NCBI RefSeq assembly: GCF_001423745.1
Contig: NZ_LMPC01000031.1
Coordinates: 81,553 to 145,552, forward strand
DNA from: Arthrobacter sp. Leaf337
Lineage (GTDB): Bacteria > Actinomycetota > Actinomycetes > Actinomycetales > Micrococcaceae
Reading direction: 5' to 3'
DNA: 64,000 bases
Made by a program: the position numbers and the translations under genes. This document shows, piece after piece, positions 48,830 to 56,855 of this stretch (within the stretch, counting starts at the first letter, position 1; every line of letters begins with the position of its first letter). The notes beneath the pieces were generated by a model. It searched no databases and was not told the DNA's origin. It worked only from the letters and a program-made list of their open reading frames with translations.

Positions 48830-50335
48830 GTGACTCTTTCCCCTGCACTTTCCCCTGCCGTCACCCCTGAGCGGGAAGCCGCACTCCTCGCTTCCGTCCC
48901 CACCGGCCTGCTGATCGGCGGGCAGTGGGTGGATGCGTCCGACGGCGGCACGTTCGACGTGCACGATCCCGCCACCGGGGAGGTGCTCGCCACCCTGGCG
49001 TCCGCCACCAGCGAAGATGCCCTCGCAGCGCTCGACGCCGCGGACAAGGTTCAGGCGTCCTGGGCGCGGACGGCACCCCGTGAGCGCGCCGAAATCCTGC
49101 GCCGCGCCTTCGACCTGGTGACCGAACGGGCCGATGACTTTGCCCTGCTGATGACCCTGGAGATGGGCAAGCCACTGGCCGAAGCCCGCGGGGAAGTCAC
49201 GTACGGTGCCGAGTTCCTGCGCTGGTTCTCCGAAGAGACGGTCCGGGATTACGGCCGCTATCTCACCACCCCGGAGGGCAAAAACAAGATCCTGGTCCAG
49301 AAGAAGCCGGTGGGCCCGTGCCTGCTCATCACGCCGTGGAACTTCCCGCTGGCGATGGCCACCCGCAAGGTTGCCCCCGCCATCGCCGCCGGCTGCACCA
49401 TGGTGCTCAAACCCGCCAAGCTCACCCCGCTGACCGCCCAGTACTTCGCCCAGACCATGCTCGACGCCGGCCTGCCCGCGGGGGTCCTGAACGTGGTGGC
49501 CTCCGCCAGCGCGTCCGGGATTTCCGGCCCGCTGCTGGCCGATCCGCGGCTGCGCAAGGTCTCCTTCACCGGCTCCACTCCGGTGGGCAAGCGGCTCATG
49601 GCCGACGCCGCCGGCAATGTCCTCCGCACGTCCATGGAGCTGGGCGGCAACGCCCCGTTCATCGTGTTCGAGGACGCCGACGTGGACAAAGCCGTCGAAG
49701 GTGCCATGGCCGCAAAGATGCGGAACATGGGCGAGGCCTGCACAGCCGCCAACCGGTTCCTGGTCCAGGAATCCGTGGCCGCCGAATTCACGGACAAGTT
49801 CGCCGCCGCCATGGGCGCCCTCACCACCGGCCGCGGCACCGAACCGGCCACCCAGGTGGGCCCGCTCATCGACGCCGGCGCCCGCGATGACGTGCACGCC
49901 CTGGTGAGCGCCGCCGTCGACGCCGGAGCAACAGCACTCACCGGCGGTTCCCCGGCAGAAGGCGCCGGGTACTTCTACCCGCCCACCGTGCTGGGGAACG
50001 TCCCGAACGACGCCGCGATCCTGCGGCAGGAAATCTTCGGCCCCGTCGCCCCGGTGACCACGTTCAGCACGGAGGAGGACGCCATCCGGCTCGCCAACGC
50101 CAGCGAGTACGGCCTGGCCTCCTACCTCTACAGCCGCGACTTCAACCGGCTGCTGCGCGTGGCCGAACAGATCGAATTCGGCATGGTGGGCTTCAACGCC
50201 GGCGTCATCTCCAACGCCGCCGCCCCCTTCGGCGGCGTCAAGCACTCCGGCCTGGGCCGCGAAGGCGGCTCCGAAGGCATCGCCGAATACACCACCACGC
50301 AGTACATCGGCATCGCCGACCCCTACGCGAGCTGA
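48830..50335 (+). CDS. gabD: Succinate-semialdehyde dehydrogenase
   Basis: 501-residue aldehyde dehydrogenase, GTG start after AAGGA. It has TPWNFPLAMATRKVAPAIAAG, SMELGGNAPFIVFEDAD and GEACTAANRFLVQ (catalytic Cys), the pattern of GabD-type enzymes. As the last gene of the operon it converts the succinate semialdehyde from HpaI to succinate, completing the route to the citric acid cycle. A semialdehyde from GABA could also be a substrate. The operon ends in a region of inverted repeats at 50354. Confidence 0.92.
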   Translation: MTLSPALSPAVTPEREAALLASVPTGLLIGGQWVDASDGGTFDVHDPATGEVLATLASATSEDALAALDAADKVQASWARTAPRERAEILRRAFDLVTERADDFALLMTLEMGKPLAEARGEVTYGAEFLRWFSEETVRDYGRYLTTPEGKNKILVQKKPVGPCLLITPWNFPLAMATRKVAPAIAAGCTMVLKPAKLTPLTAQYFAQTMLDAGLPAGVLNVVASASASGISGPLLADPRLRKVSFTGSTPVGKRLMADAAGNVLRTSMELGGNAPFIVFEDADVDKAVEGAMAAKMRNMGEACTAANRFLVQESVAAEFTDKFAAAMGALTTGRGTEPATQVGPLIDAGARDDVHALVSAAVDAGATALTGGSPAEGAGYFYPPTVLGNVPNDAAILRQEIFGPVAPVTTFSTEEDAIRLANASEYGLASYLYSRDFNRLLRVAEQIEFGMVGFNAGVISNAAAPFGGVKHSGLGREGGSEGIAEYTTTQYIGIADPYAS

Positions 50336-50353
50336 CGGACCGCCCCCGCCGGT

Positions 50354-50391
50354 GGTTGAGCTCGTCGAAACCGATCTCGACAGGCTCGACC
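50354..50391. repeat. GGTTGAGC...TCGAAACC intergenic repeat pair
   Basis: A 19-base unit GGTTGAGCTCGTCGAAACC (50354-50372) is followed at once by an inverted diverged copy (50373-50391). The same unit, with CTG instead of CTC, is at 15219. It lies after gabD. I recall such GGTTGAGC/TCGAAACC units as common intergenic repeats in Arthrobacter-like genomes. Confidence 0.65.
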
Positions 50392-50488
50392 TCCGGCGTG
50401 CCCCCGGCGTGTGGGCATTAGGACTCTGGTCGGCGGGCGGCCGCCGGGCGTAGCCTTGAGGCACTGGCACGCGTGATAGCTGGAAAAA

Positions 50489-52663
50489 ATGGCGCCGAAG
50501 AAGCGATGGGGTTCCCGTCTGGCCGCAGCCTTGGGGAGGCTGGTCGGATTTGTTGCCGTGAGCGCCATCTGCGGGGTCCTGGCCGCCAGCCTGGTGGTCC
50601 CCAGCGTGGCGGCCGCCGGGGTGACGGTCAGCAATTCGATTACGTTCTTCAACAACCTGCCCGGCGACCTCACGGTCGATCCTCCCTCGCAGTCCACCAA
50701 AATGATGACCGCGGACGGCCAGCCCATTGCCACCTTCTACGCCGAGAACAGGGTGCGGGTCACGCTCGACCAGATGTCGCCGTTTATGAAGGACGCGATC
50801 ATCGCGATCGAGGACAGCCGCTTCTACGAGCATGGCGGCGTTGACCCGCAGGGCATCCTCCGGGCGCTGACGTTCAACGTCACCCAGGGAGGCCGTCAGG
50901 GTGCGTCAACGCTGACCCAGCAGTACGTCACCAACGTCGTCAATGAGTCGTTTCTTTCCGCGGATCAAAGCGAGCAGGTCATCCTCAGCGGCCAGAAGAG
51001 CGTTGGCGACAAGCTTCGGGAGATGAAGCTCGCCATCGAGCTGGAGAAGAAATACACCAAGGCCCAGATCCTCGAGGGCTACCTGAATATCGTGTTCTTC
51101 AACCGGGACGCCTACGGCATCGAGGCAGCCGCGCGGCACTTCTTCAGCGCGTCCGCCAAGGATCTCACGTTGCCGCAGGCGGCGCTGCTGGCCGGGCTGG
51201 TGAACAGCCCCAGCTTCTACGATCCTGCCGTGCATCCGGAGAACTCGCTGCAGCGCCGCAACCAGGTCCTGGGCAACATGCTGGAGCAGGAAAAAATCAC
51301 CCAGGCGGAGCACGACGCCGCCGTGGCCACCGGTGTGGACCTGAAGATCACCCCGGGCCGGCAGGGCTGCGCCGCTGCCGTCATCGCACCGTACTTCTGC
51401 GACTACGTGTCCCATCTGATCCTCAACAACCCCGCCTACGGCGTGGAACTCAAGGACCGGGAGAGGCTGCTGTACCGCGGCGGCCTGACCATCGTCACCA
51501 CCCTGGACAGCAGGCTGCAGGCCGCAGCCCAGGCCCAGGTGGACGCCACCGCGGGCGCGAATCCGGACAAATGGGGCGCCGCCCTGGTCACCATCCAGCC
51601 CGGGTCCGGCAGGATCCTGGCCATGGCGCAGAACACGGTTTTCCTTCCCGCGGAAGGGAAATTCGACACCCAGCTGAACTTTAACGTCGACTCCAGGGAC
51701 GCCAACGGCAATGACCTCAACGGCGCCGGCGGGTTCCAGCCCGGCTCCACCATGAAGCCGTTCACGTTTGCGGAATGGCTGAACGAGGGCAAGCCCATCA
51801 ATGCCATGATCGACGCGTCCCGGCGGATCTATCCTCTCGGCTTCCCGTGGCGGTCCAGCTGCGGAAAGGTGCTGGGTGCCTACAGCACCGCCCAGAGGAA
51901 CGAGGGCGCAGCGGACGATCTCCAGAACAACGATCCCGGCTACTACCGACCCATGCCCATCAACTACGGCCTCTACAACTCCATCAACACGGCAACCTTC
52001 GCCACCGCCACGCAGCTGGACTTCTGCGGCATCCAGAAGATGGTGGATGCGGTGGGGATCCACAGCGGCCTGGACGGAGCCCAGGTGAACATGCACCAGC
52101 TGGGCAACCTGCTGGGCGCCATCGGGGTGGCTCCCTTGCACCTGGCGAACGCCTTTGCCACGTTCTCCAACGACGGCCGGTACTGCACCCCCATCGCCAT
52201 CGCGGACGTCAGTGACCCTGCAGGGCGGCATCATCCGTCCGAGTCCTCCCAGTGCCACAGCGCCGTCAAGCCCGACGTGGCGCGCGGCGTCAACGCGGTG
52301 CTTCAGGACGTGCTGAAGATGGGTTCCGGCGTTTACATCAACCCGAAGGTCCAGAGCAAGGTGCCGGTGGCGGCCAAGACGGGGACGTCGAACAACAACG
52401 GCGCCACCTGGGTGGCGGGCTACACCTCCGGCCTGGCCACGGCGTCCTTCTTTGGAGACACACTGGAGGGCCAACAACGGGCAGGCCAGAACGTCACCAT
52501 TAACGGCAACTTCTACAAGTCGATCGACGGCTACATGCTCGCCGGGCCGCAGTGGGCCAACTACATGATGCAGGTGGCCGGGCTGTACCCGGCCGAGGCC
52601 TTCCCGCCGCCGCCGCCGTCCATGTACGTCCCGCAGCAACCGACGCCGGCCCCTTCCCGCTAG
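50489..52663 (+). CDS. Class A penicillin-binding protein (glycosyltransferase/transpeptidase)
   Basis: 724 residues. A short cytoplasmic start and one membrane helix (about 18-45) anchor it. The glycosyltransferase domain (about 75-250) has E108-D109 in IEDSRFYEHGG and ASTLTQQYV. The transpeptidase domain has S420-T-M-K423, S498-I-N500 and K630-T-G632. The tail is Pro-rich (PPPPPSMYVPQQPTPAPSR). It polymerises and cross-links peptidoglycan outside the membrane. Eight cysteines in the extracytoplasmic part could form disulfides, more than usual. It is a single gene followed by a GC-rich tandem repeat. It is not obviously tied to the catabolic genes upstream. Confidence 0.93.
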   Translation: MAPKKRWGSRLAAALGRLVGFVAVSAICGVLAASLVVPSVAAAGVTVSNSITFFNNLPGDLTVDPPSQSTKMMTADGQPIATFYAENRVRVTLDQMSPFMKDAIIAIEDSRFYEHGGVDPQGILRALTFNVTQGGRQGASTLTQQYVTNVVNESFLSADQSEQVILSGQKSVGDKLREMKLAIELEKKYTKAQILEGYLNIVFFNRDAYGIEAAARHFFSASAKDLTLPQAALLAGLVNSPSFYDPAVHPENSLQRRNQVLGNMLEQEKITQAEHDAAVATGVDLKITPGRQGCAAAVIAPYFCDYVSHLILNNPAYGVELKDRERLLYRGGLTIVTTLDSRLQAAAQAQVDATAGANPDKWGAALVTIQPGSGRILAMAQNTVFLPAEGKFDTQLNFNVDSRDANGNDLNGAGGFQPGSTMKPFTFAEWLNEGKPINAMIDASRRIYPLGFPWRSSCGKVLGAYSTAQRNEGAADDLQNNDPGYYRPMPINYGLYNSINTATFATATQLDFCGIQKMVDAVGIHSGLDGAQVNMHQLGNLLGAIGVAPLHLANAFATFSNDGRYCTPIAIADVSDPAGRHHPSESSQCHSAVKPDVARGVNAVLQDVLKMGSGVYINPKVQSKVPVAAKTGTSNNNGATWVAGYTSGLATASFFGDTLEGQQRAGQNVTINGNFYKSIDGYMLAGPQWANYMMQVAGLYPAEAFPPPPPSMYVPQQPTPAPSR

Positions 52664-52664
52664 C

Positions 52665-52730
52665 GGCTGCCGGGGCAGCCGCCGGGGCAGCCGCGCGGCA
52701 GCCGCGCGGCAGCCGCAGCGCAGCCGCACG
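52665..52730. repeat. GC-rich tandem GCAGCCGC repeat with hairpin
   Basis: Directly after the stop codon, GGCTGCC-GG-GGCAGCC forms a perfect hairpin (52665-52680), followed by four more diverged units of 11-13 bases ending GCAGCCG or GCGCAGCCG. The region from here to 52978 holds no gene. It may terminate the penicillin-binding protein gene, although no T-run follows. Confidence 0.7.
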
Positions 52731-52803
52731 CGGTGAGCCGCCCGTCATCTTGCCGAAACGCAACCCATCGGCGCCCACCCATCACGCCGTCGAAGCGCCC
52801 CAG

Positions 52804-52872
52804 TTAACATGCCCGAAACAAGACGGTCATGTGATCTTCACGCTGGGCCCGTTCCTGTAACTTACCCGCAAC
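52804..52872. promoter_or_regulatory. Two GlnR-box-like elements before second ammonium transporter
   Basis: TTAAC-N6-GAAAC at 52804-52819 and GTAAC-N6-GCAAC at 52857-52872 both follow the GTnAC-six bases-GaAAC pattern, with one deviation each. They lie 107-175 bases upstream of the transporter start, in an otherwise gene-free stretch. Confidence 0.5.
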
Positions 52873-52978
52873 CTAGCGCCCCATTATCGGAAACACGAAG
52901 CGTGAAACATTGAGCGGGGGCGTGGCCCGGAATCACTCGAGGTCCCGTACGGAAGACTTGATGAGAAGGGACACGCAG

Positions 52979-54307
52979 GTGGAAATCACTGCGGAAAACG
53001 TCTGGCTGATGCTGTCGTCGGCCATGGTGCTGTTCATGACCCCCGGCCTCGGCCTGTTCTACGGCGGCATGACCCGCGCCAAGGCGGCGCTCAACATGAT
53101 CATGATGAGCTTCATCTCGGCCGGCATTGTCGGCGTCGTGTGGGTCCTGTGGGGCTACTCCATGACCACCGGCGACGGCATCCTCGGCCTGTTCGGTAAC
53201 CCCTTCGCCAACTTTGGCCTGCAGAACCTCATGGGCTCGCCGGACCTCATGAAGGCGGCCTTCAGCGCCACCTTCGCCATCATCACCGTGGCCCTCATCA
53301 GCGGCGCCATCGCGGACCGCGCCAAGTTCAGCGCCTGGGCGCTCTTCGTCCCCATCTGGATCACCCTGGTTTACTGCCCGCTGGCCTACATGATCTGGGG
53401 CGGTGGCCTTATGAGCGCCGGCGGCGCCCTCACCGCAGTCTTTGGCCAGGTGATCGACTTTGCCGGCGGCGCCGTCGTCGAGGTCAGTTCGGGAACCGCC
53501 GCTTTCGTCCTCGCATTGATTGTGGGAAAGCGCCAGGGATTCGCCAAGGATCCCAACCACCGGCCGCACAACATCCCGTTCATCATGCTGGGTGCCGCCA
53601 TCCTCTGGTTCGGCTGGTTCGGCTTCAACGGCGGTGCCGCCACCACTGCCGAACAGGCCGGCCTCATCTGGGTCAACACCCTGGTCGCACCGGCCGCAGC
53701 CATGCTGAGCTGGCTCGTCACCGAGAAGATCCGCCACGGGCACCCCACCTCCCTTGGTGCCGCTTCAGGCGTGGTTGCCGGCCTGGTGGCCATCACCCCG
53801 TCCTGCGCCAACATCAGCCCCCTCGCAGCGCTGGGCCTGGGCCTCGTGGCCGGTGCGGCCTGCGCGGTCTTCGTGGACCAGAAATACCGGTTCGGCTTCG
53901 ACGATTCGCTGGACGTCGTGGGTGTCCACTTCGGAGCCGGCGTTATCGGCACGCTGTCGCTTGGCTTCATCGCCCTGCCGGTGGACGGTGTGGGCGGCGG
54001 CCTCCTCTACGGCGGCGGAACACAGCAGCTCGTGGCCCAGATCGTCGCCGTCCTGGTCACCATCGCCCTGTCCGGCCTGGGCACGTTGGTCATCGGCCGC
54101 GCCATCCACAGGACCATCGGCTTTCGGGTCAGCGAGGAAGCCGAAAACGCGGGCGTGGACCTTTCCGAACATGCCGAGACGGCCTACGCATTCGGTGAAC
54201 TGTCCCGCAGCCGATTCAACCCCTTCCATCACCCGCTGCCCGTTCCGGCAACAACCAACGCTCCGGCAACTGCCCAGGCACAGGAAAAGCAAGACAGCCT
54301 GGTGTAG
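52979..54307 (+). CDS. amt: Ammonium transporter (Amt family), second copy
   Basis: 442 residues, eleven membrane segments. Amt motifs: GLGLFYGGMTRAKAALNMIM, VIDFAGGAVVEVSSGTAAFV, FGWFGFNGGAATTAEQ and DDSLDVVGVHFGAGVIGTLS with a pore histidine. At the first pore-histidine position the helix reads VVEVSSGTA, where the other transporter in the window has AVHMNAGVA, so one of the twin histidines appears replaced. GTG at 52979 is chosen because AGAAGGG lies eight bases ahead; an ATG at 52961 is also in frame. No glnK follows. Possible nitrogen control through the boxes upstream. Confidence 0.92.
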   Translation: MEITAENVWLMLSSAMVLFMTPGLGLFYGGMTRAKAALNMIMMSFISAGIVGVVWVLWGYSMTTGDGILGLFGNPFANFGLQNLMGSPDLMKAAFSATFAIITVALISGAIADRAKFSAWALFVPIWITLVYCPLAYMIWGGGLMSAGGALTAVFGQVIDFAGGAVVEVSSGTAAFVLALIVGKRQGFAKDPNHRPHNIPFIMLGAAILWFGWFGFNGGAATTAEQAGLIWVNTLVAPAAAMLSWLVTEKIRHGHPTSLGAASGVVAGLVAITPSCANISPLAALGLGLVAGAACAVFVDQKYRFGFDDSLDVVGVHFGAGVIGTLSLGFIALPVDGVGGGLLYGGGTQQLVAQIVAVLVTIALSGLGTLVIGRAIHRTIGFRVSEEAENAGVDLSEHAETAYAFGELSRSRFNPFHHPLPVPATTNAPATAQAQEKQDSLV

Positions 54308-54565
54308 CCGCCTTGTCGGTGGGAGTTGAGGGGCCGGCGGCGGTCTTTGGGAAGGCCCCCCGGACGTGCCGGGAGTCGTGCCGTCGGCCCTACCACTATC
54401 TTAGGAACCGACGCATTGCCGGACCATAGGCCGTAATGCCCTAACCGCGCACAGGGACCCGGCAATTAGGTCACACGTTTGGGTCTTTTTGATCCGGCCG
54501 GACAGGCCTACGGTGGGTCACAGGGAGCAGCCCGCCCGGGCAGCCGAACAACGGAGGATCTTCCT
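54308..54565. other. 258-base intergenic stretch
   Basis: No gene is supported between the second transporter and the DUF1540-type gene. An ACGGAGGATC ribosome-binding site is present before the ATG at 54566. I could not assign a terminator or operator. Confidence 0.4.
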
Positions 54566-54850
54566 ATGACAACGCACGTCGCAGACTGCAGTGTTTCCAA
54601 CTGTTCCTTCAACGACCACTCGAATTGCAACGCCGCCGCCATCACCGTCGGCGGGACCCAGGACCATGCATCCTGCGCCACCTTCATCGACACCGGCATG
54701 CACGGCGGACTGCCCAAGGTCCTGGCCGACGTCGGAGCCTGCCAGCGCTCCGAATGCGTCCACAACGACCACCTGATGTGCAAGGCCCCCGAGGTCCATG
54801 TGGGTCCGGGCGCAGACAACGCGGACTGCCTGACATACTCGCACGCGTAG
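54566..54850 (+). CDS. DUF1540-type small Cys-rich protein
   Basis: 94 residues with two copies of a Cys-rich unit: C-x4-C-x7-C-x12-C in each half (first half VADCSVSNCSFNDHSNC, then HASC; second half VGACQRSECVHNDHLMC, then ADC). Each has an NDH triplet in the loop. This is the DUF1540 pattern, thought to bind a metal. Start at the ATG after GGAGG. It is transcribed alone and ends at a GACGGCGG-family hairpin. Function is not established for the family. Confidence 0.85.
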   Translation: MTTHVADCSVSNCSFNDHSNCNAAAITVGGTQDHASCATFIDTGMHGGLPKVLADVGACQRSECVHNDHLMCKAPEVHVGPGADNADCLTYSHA

Positions 54851-54880
54851 CGGGCGGGGCCGGGCGCGCCCGGCTAAAGC

Positions 54881-54916
54881 AGAGGACGACGGCGGGACTT
54901 CCCGCCGTCGTCCTCT
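54881..54916. terminator. Bidirectional GACGGCGG-family terminator
   Basis: AGAGGACGACGGCGGG and its exact complement around an ACTT loop. Placed between the convergent DUF1540-type gene and the gene at 54971. The stem is nearly the same as that at 58661. Confidence 0.85.
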
Positions 54917-54970
54917 TGCGTTCCTGACTGCCTCAGTCAACAGCCGCGGATGCCGGGTGTCAGTCGCCTC

Positions 54971-55348
54971 TCAGCCATCGCTTGCCGGCGGTTCGGGTTC
55001 GGACTTTTCCAGCCAGTTCACTACGCTGCTTCCGCCGTGCGCCCGGCTTAGCGTCTCCTGCAGGGCATCGGCTTCCTGCGCCGCAAGGTCCAGTTCGGAC
55101 ACGGCGGTCATCACGCCCCGGGCGCTTTCATTGTGCGGGCGGGAGTAGTGCGTTCCCGCAGCCGCCGCCCGGTGCCATTCGGCCAGTTCCCGGATGGCCT
55201 GCGCGATGGAACCCTGCGTTTCCGTCAGGCTGCGGAGGATCTCGTGGCTGTCCGATGGAGTGTCCAGGTTCCTGGTGGCACGGGCCAGATAGCGGGCCGC
55301 CTCCTGCATCTGCTGCGCCGCGCGCCGTGGTCCGTTTGTCTCTGACAC
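54971..55348 (-). CDS. Helical hypothetical protein
   Basis: 125 residues, predicted mostly helical (RRAAQQMQEAARYLARATRNL, HEILRSLTETQGSIAQAIRELAEWHRAAAAG, SELDLAAQEADALQETLSRAHGG), with an acidic Pro-rich end. No membrane segment or signal peptide. The heptad-like spacing suggests coiled-coil or helical-bundle assembly. It faces the hairpin at 54881 and is divergent from the small acidic protein at 55532. I do not recognise the family, but similar short proteins occur in Arthrobacter-type genomes. Confidence 0.65.
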   Translation of the reverse strand: MSETNGPRRAAQQMQEAARYLARATRNLDTPSDSHEILRSLTETQGSIAQAIRELAEWHRAAAAGTHYSRPHNESARGVMTAVSELDLAAQEADALQETLSRAHGGSSVVNWLEKSEPEPPASDG

Positions 55349-55531
55349 CGTCCTGCTCCTTCGCCTGGCCCGTCATCCGATGGACTCATTGTCCTCCACT
55401 CCCGCCGCCTCGGTAGGGCCGGAATGGTTCTTGACAGCGCTGCGGCTCCGGGCGCTAGATGATCAGTAGTGGGGGTCCCGCGTCACCGCAGCAACCACAG
55501 AAACCCCAGCAACACAGCAAAAGGAGCGGAC

Positions 55532-55696
55532 ATGAGCGAGAATCCAAAGACGTCGGAGCGTGTCCACAGCGAGGCTCCGGCCGAAGGCGACGTGAACGCG
55601 GATCCACGGGACATCCGGGCGCATTCGCAGGACCCGGCCGAAGGAGCCGACATCACAGTCGCCGACCTTGCAGACGGGGCAGCCGCCGAAAGCTGA
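55532..55696 (+). CDS. Small acidic disordered protein
   Basis: 54 residues beginning MSENPKTSERVHSEAPAEGD, strongly acidic, with almost no hydrophobic residues. AAGGAGCGGAC provides a perfect ribosome-binding site. Its stop codon is directly followed by the ATG of the DUF6221-type gene, so the pair is co-transcribed and possibly coupled. Its style (disordered, acidic, starts MS) resembles the 78-residue protein at 3716. Function unknown. Confidence 0.65.
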   Translation: MSENPKTSERVHSEAPAEGDVNADPRDIRAHSQDPAEGADITVADLADGAAAES

Positions 55697-56017
55697 ATGG
55701 TTGTGGACATTGTCGAGTTCCTGTCCGAGCGCATCAGGGAAGACGAGGCAGCGGCCCGGAAAATCCTCAGTGACCGCACGGTCTCCGAATCGGGGCGATG
55801 GTACGAACACCGCCTGCTGCTGGAGTGCGAGGCGAAGAAGAGGGTCATCCGGATCGTCGAATCAGCCCGGCAAACGGCGCTTGCCACCATGGTCAGCGAC
55901 CCCTTCGAGGAGGAGTCCCGCTGGATCCCCGAAGCGATCGAGTGGACCACCCGATCGCTGAAGGCGCTGGCGCTGCCCTATGCCGATCACCCGGACTTCG
56001 AAGAGGACTGGCTGTAG
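55697..56017 (+). CDS. DUF6221-type protein
   Basis: 106 residues starting MVVDIVEFLSERIREDEAAA, a helix that defines the DUF6221 family, followed by SGRWYEHRLLLECEAKKRVIRIVE and a C-terminal region that ends LALPYADHPDFEEDWL, typical of the family. These proteins are frequent in actinobacteria and their phages and have no known function. The start is immediately after the stop of the small acidic protein (TGAATG). It converges with the lipoprotein gene. Confidence 0.75.
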   Translation: MVVDIVEFLSERIREDEAAARKILSDRTVSESGRWYEHRLLLECEAKKRVIRIVESARQTALATMVSDPFEEESRWIPEAIEWTTRSLKALALPYADHPDFEEDWL

Positions 56018-56027
56018 GTCGACGGAG

Positions 56028-56810
56028 CTAGCGCGTGGGCCGCAAGGAGGTAATCATCCGCTTGATGCTGCGGTACTCGGGCGTCTCCAGGTAGATCCTG
56101 GCCTTCTCCAGATAGGGCAGGGACTCGTCCCCGGGAGTGTCATTGTTCGCCGGATCGTAGAAGGCCCCGAACATGGCCGCATTAGGCGGCCAGGTGAAGA
56201 ACTGGAAGATGGCGCAGGCCGAGTCCCCTGCCGGCGGAGGACCGGACGTGATCCCGTACGCCGCAGCCGGGGTGTCTGCCGGCCCCGGGGCGGTGGCGTT
56301 TCCCCGGGTCTCATAGACGAACCGCGGCGTGGCGCCTTTCAGGGTCAGCGCCGTCAGGTCCTGGGAGTCGAGCACGGAGTATGGGTACCGGTCCACGCAG
56401 GTGGACCCTGTTGCCATGTTGGTCCGAAGCGTGGCCAACGGTTTTCCTTCCGTGTTGGTGACCTCCGCGAAGGCGCCTCCTCCCTCCGCCAGTTCCCCTG
56501 CCGGATCCCTGACGCTCCACGTGGCGGGAAGGTCGAAAATGAGCTGCCCGTCCGTCGTCGTGTACGTGGTCCATGCCGCCGGCTCAGTGGCCGCCGACGC
56601 AGTGGAGGTCCCGCCGGCAGCCGCCGTCTTCGTACCGTCCGGGGTACGCGTTGCGCCTGACGGGGCGGCAGCTGGCGCGGACGCCGGCAGGTCGCTCGCG
56701 GATTCGGTAGGCGGCCCAGGAGGCCCGGGTTGCTGGCCGCAGCCGGCAAGCAGGAAGGCGAAGACAAGAACGACGGGCAATGCTAAGTGGGACGATGCCG
56801 ACGTGTGCAT
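56028..56810 (-). CDS. Predicted lipoprotein
   Basis: 260 residues from the ATG at 56810, which has GGAGG five bases upstream. The N-terminus is a lipoprotein signal peptide with lipobox LLAGC near residue 24, then a Pro/Ser/Ala/Thr-rich linker of about 55 residues and a globular domain (about 80-260: TYTTTDGQLIFDLPATWSVRD, then CVDRYPYSVLD). It should be attached to the outer face of the membrane. The domain has the look of actinobacterial lipoproteins with a PsbP/LpqN-like start, but that is weak. No enzyme motif seen. It may be co-transcribed from upstream with the DnaJ-homologue-like gene at 57476. Confidence 0.8.
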   Translation of the reverse strand: MHTSASSHLALPVVLVFAFLLAGCGQQPGPPGPPTESASDLPASAPAAAPSGATRTPDGTKTAAAGGTSTASAATEPAAWTTYTTTDGQLIFDLPATWSVRDPAGELAEGGGAFAEVTNTEGKPLATLRTNMATGSTCVDRYPYSVLDSQDLTALTLKGATPRFVYETRGNATAPGPADTPAAAYGITSGPPPAGDSACAIFQFFTWPPNAAMFGAFYDPANNDTPGDESLPYLEKARIYLETPEYRSIKRMITSLRPTR

Positions 56811-56855
56811 GCCAACCTCCAAGGGCCGCGAGATGGTCCCTTTATTGTGGCCCTG

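Noticed and set aside
48800..50833. 677-codon open frame on the minus strand opposite gabD, extending into the penicillin-binding protein gene
   Set aside because: It spans two well-supported genes and an intergenic repeat and has no motif of its own.
50906..52729. 607-codon frame opposite the penicillin-binding protein gene
   Set aside because: The plus-strand protein has all class A penicillin-binding motifs; the other frame is low-complexity Arg/Gly-rich sequence.
52665..52730. Possible CRISPR-like array
   Set aside because: Units are only 11-13 bases, directly adjacent, without spacers; no cas gene is near.
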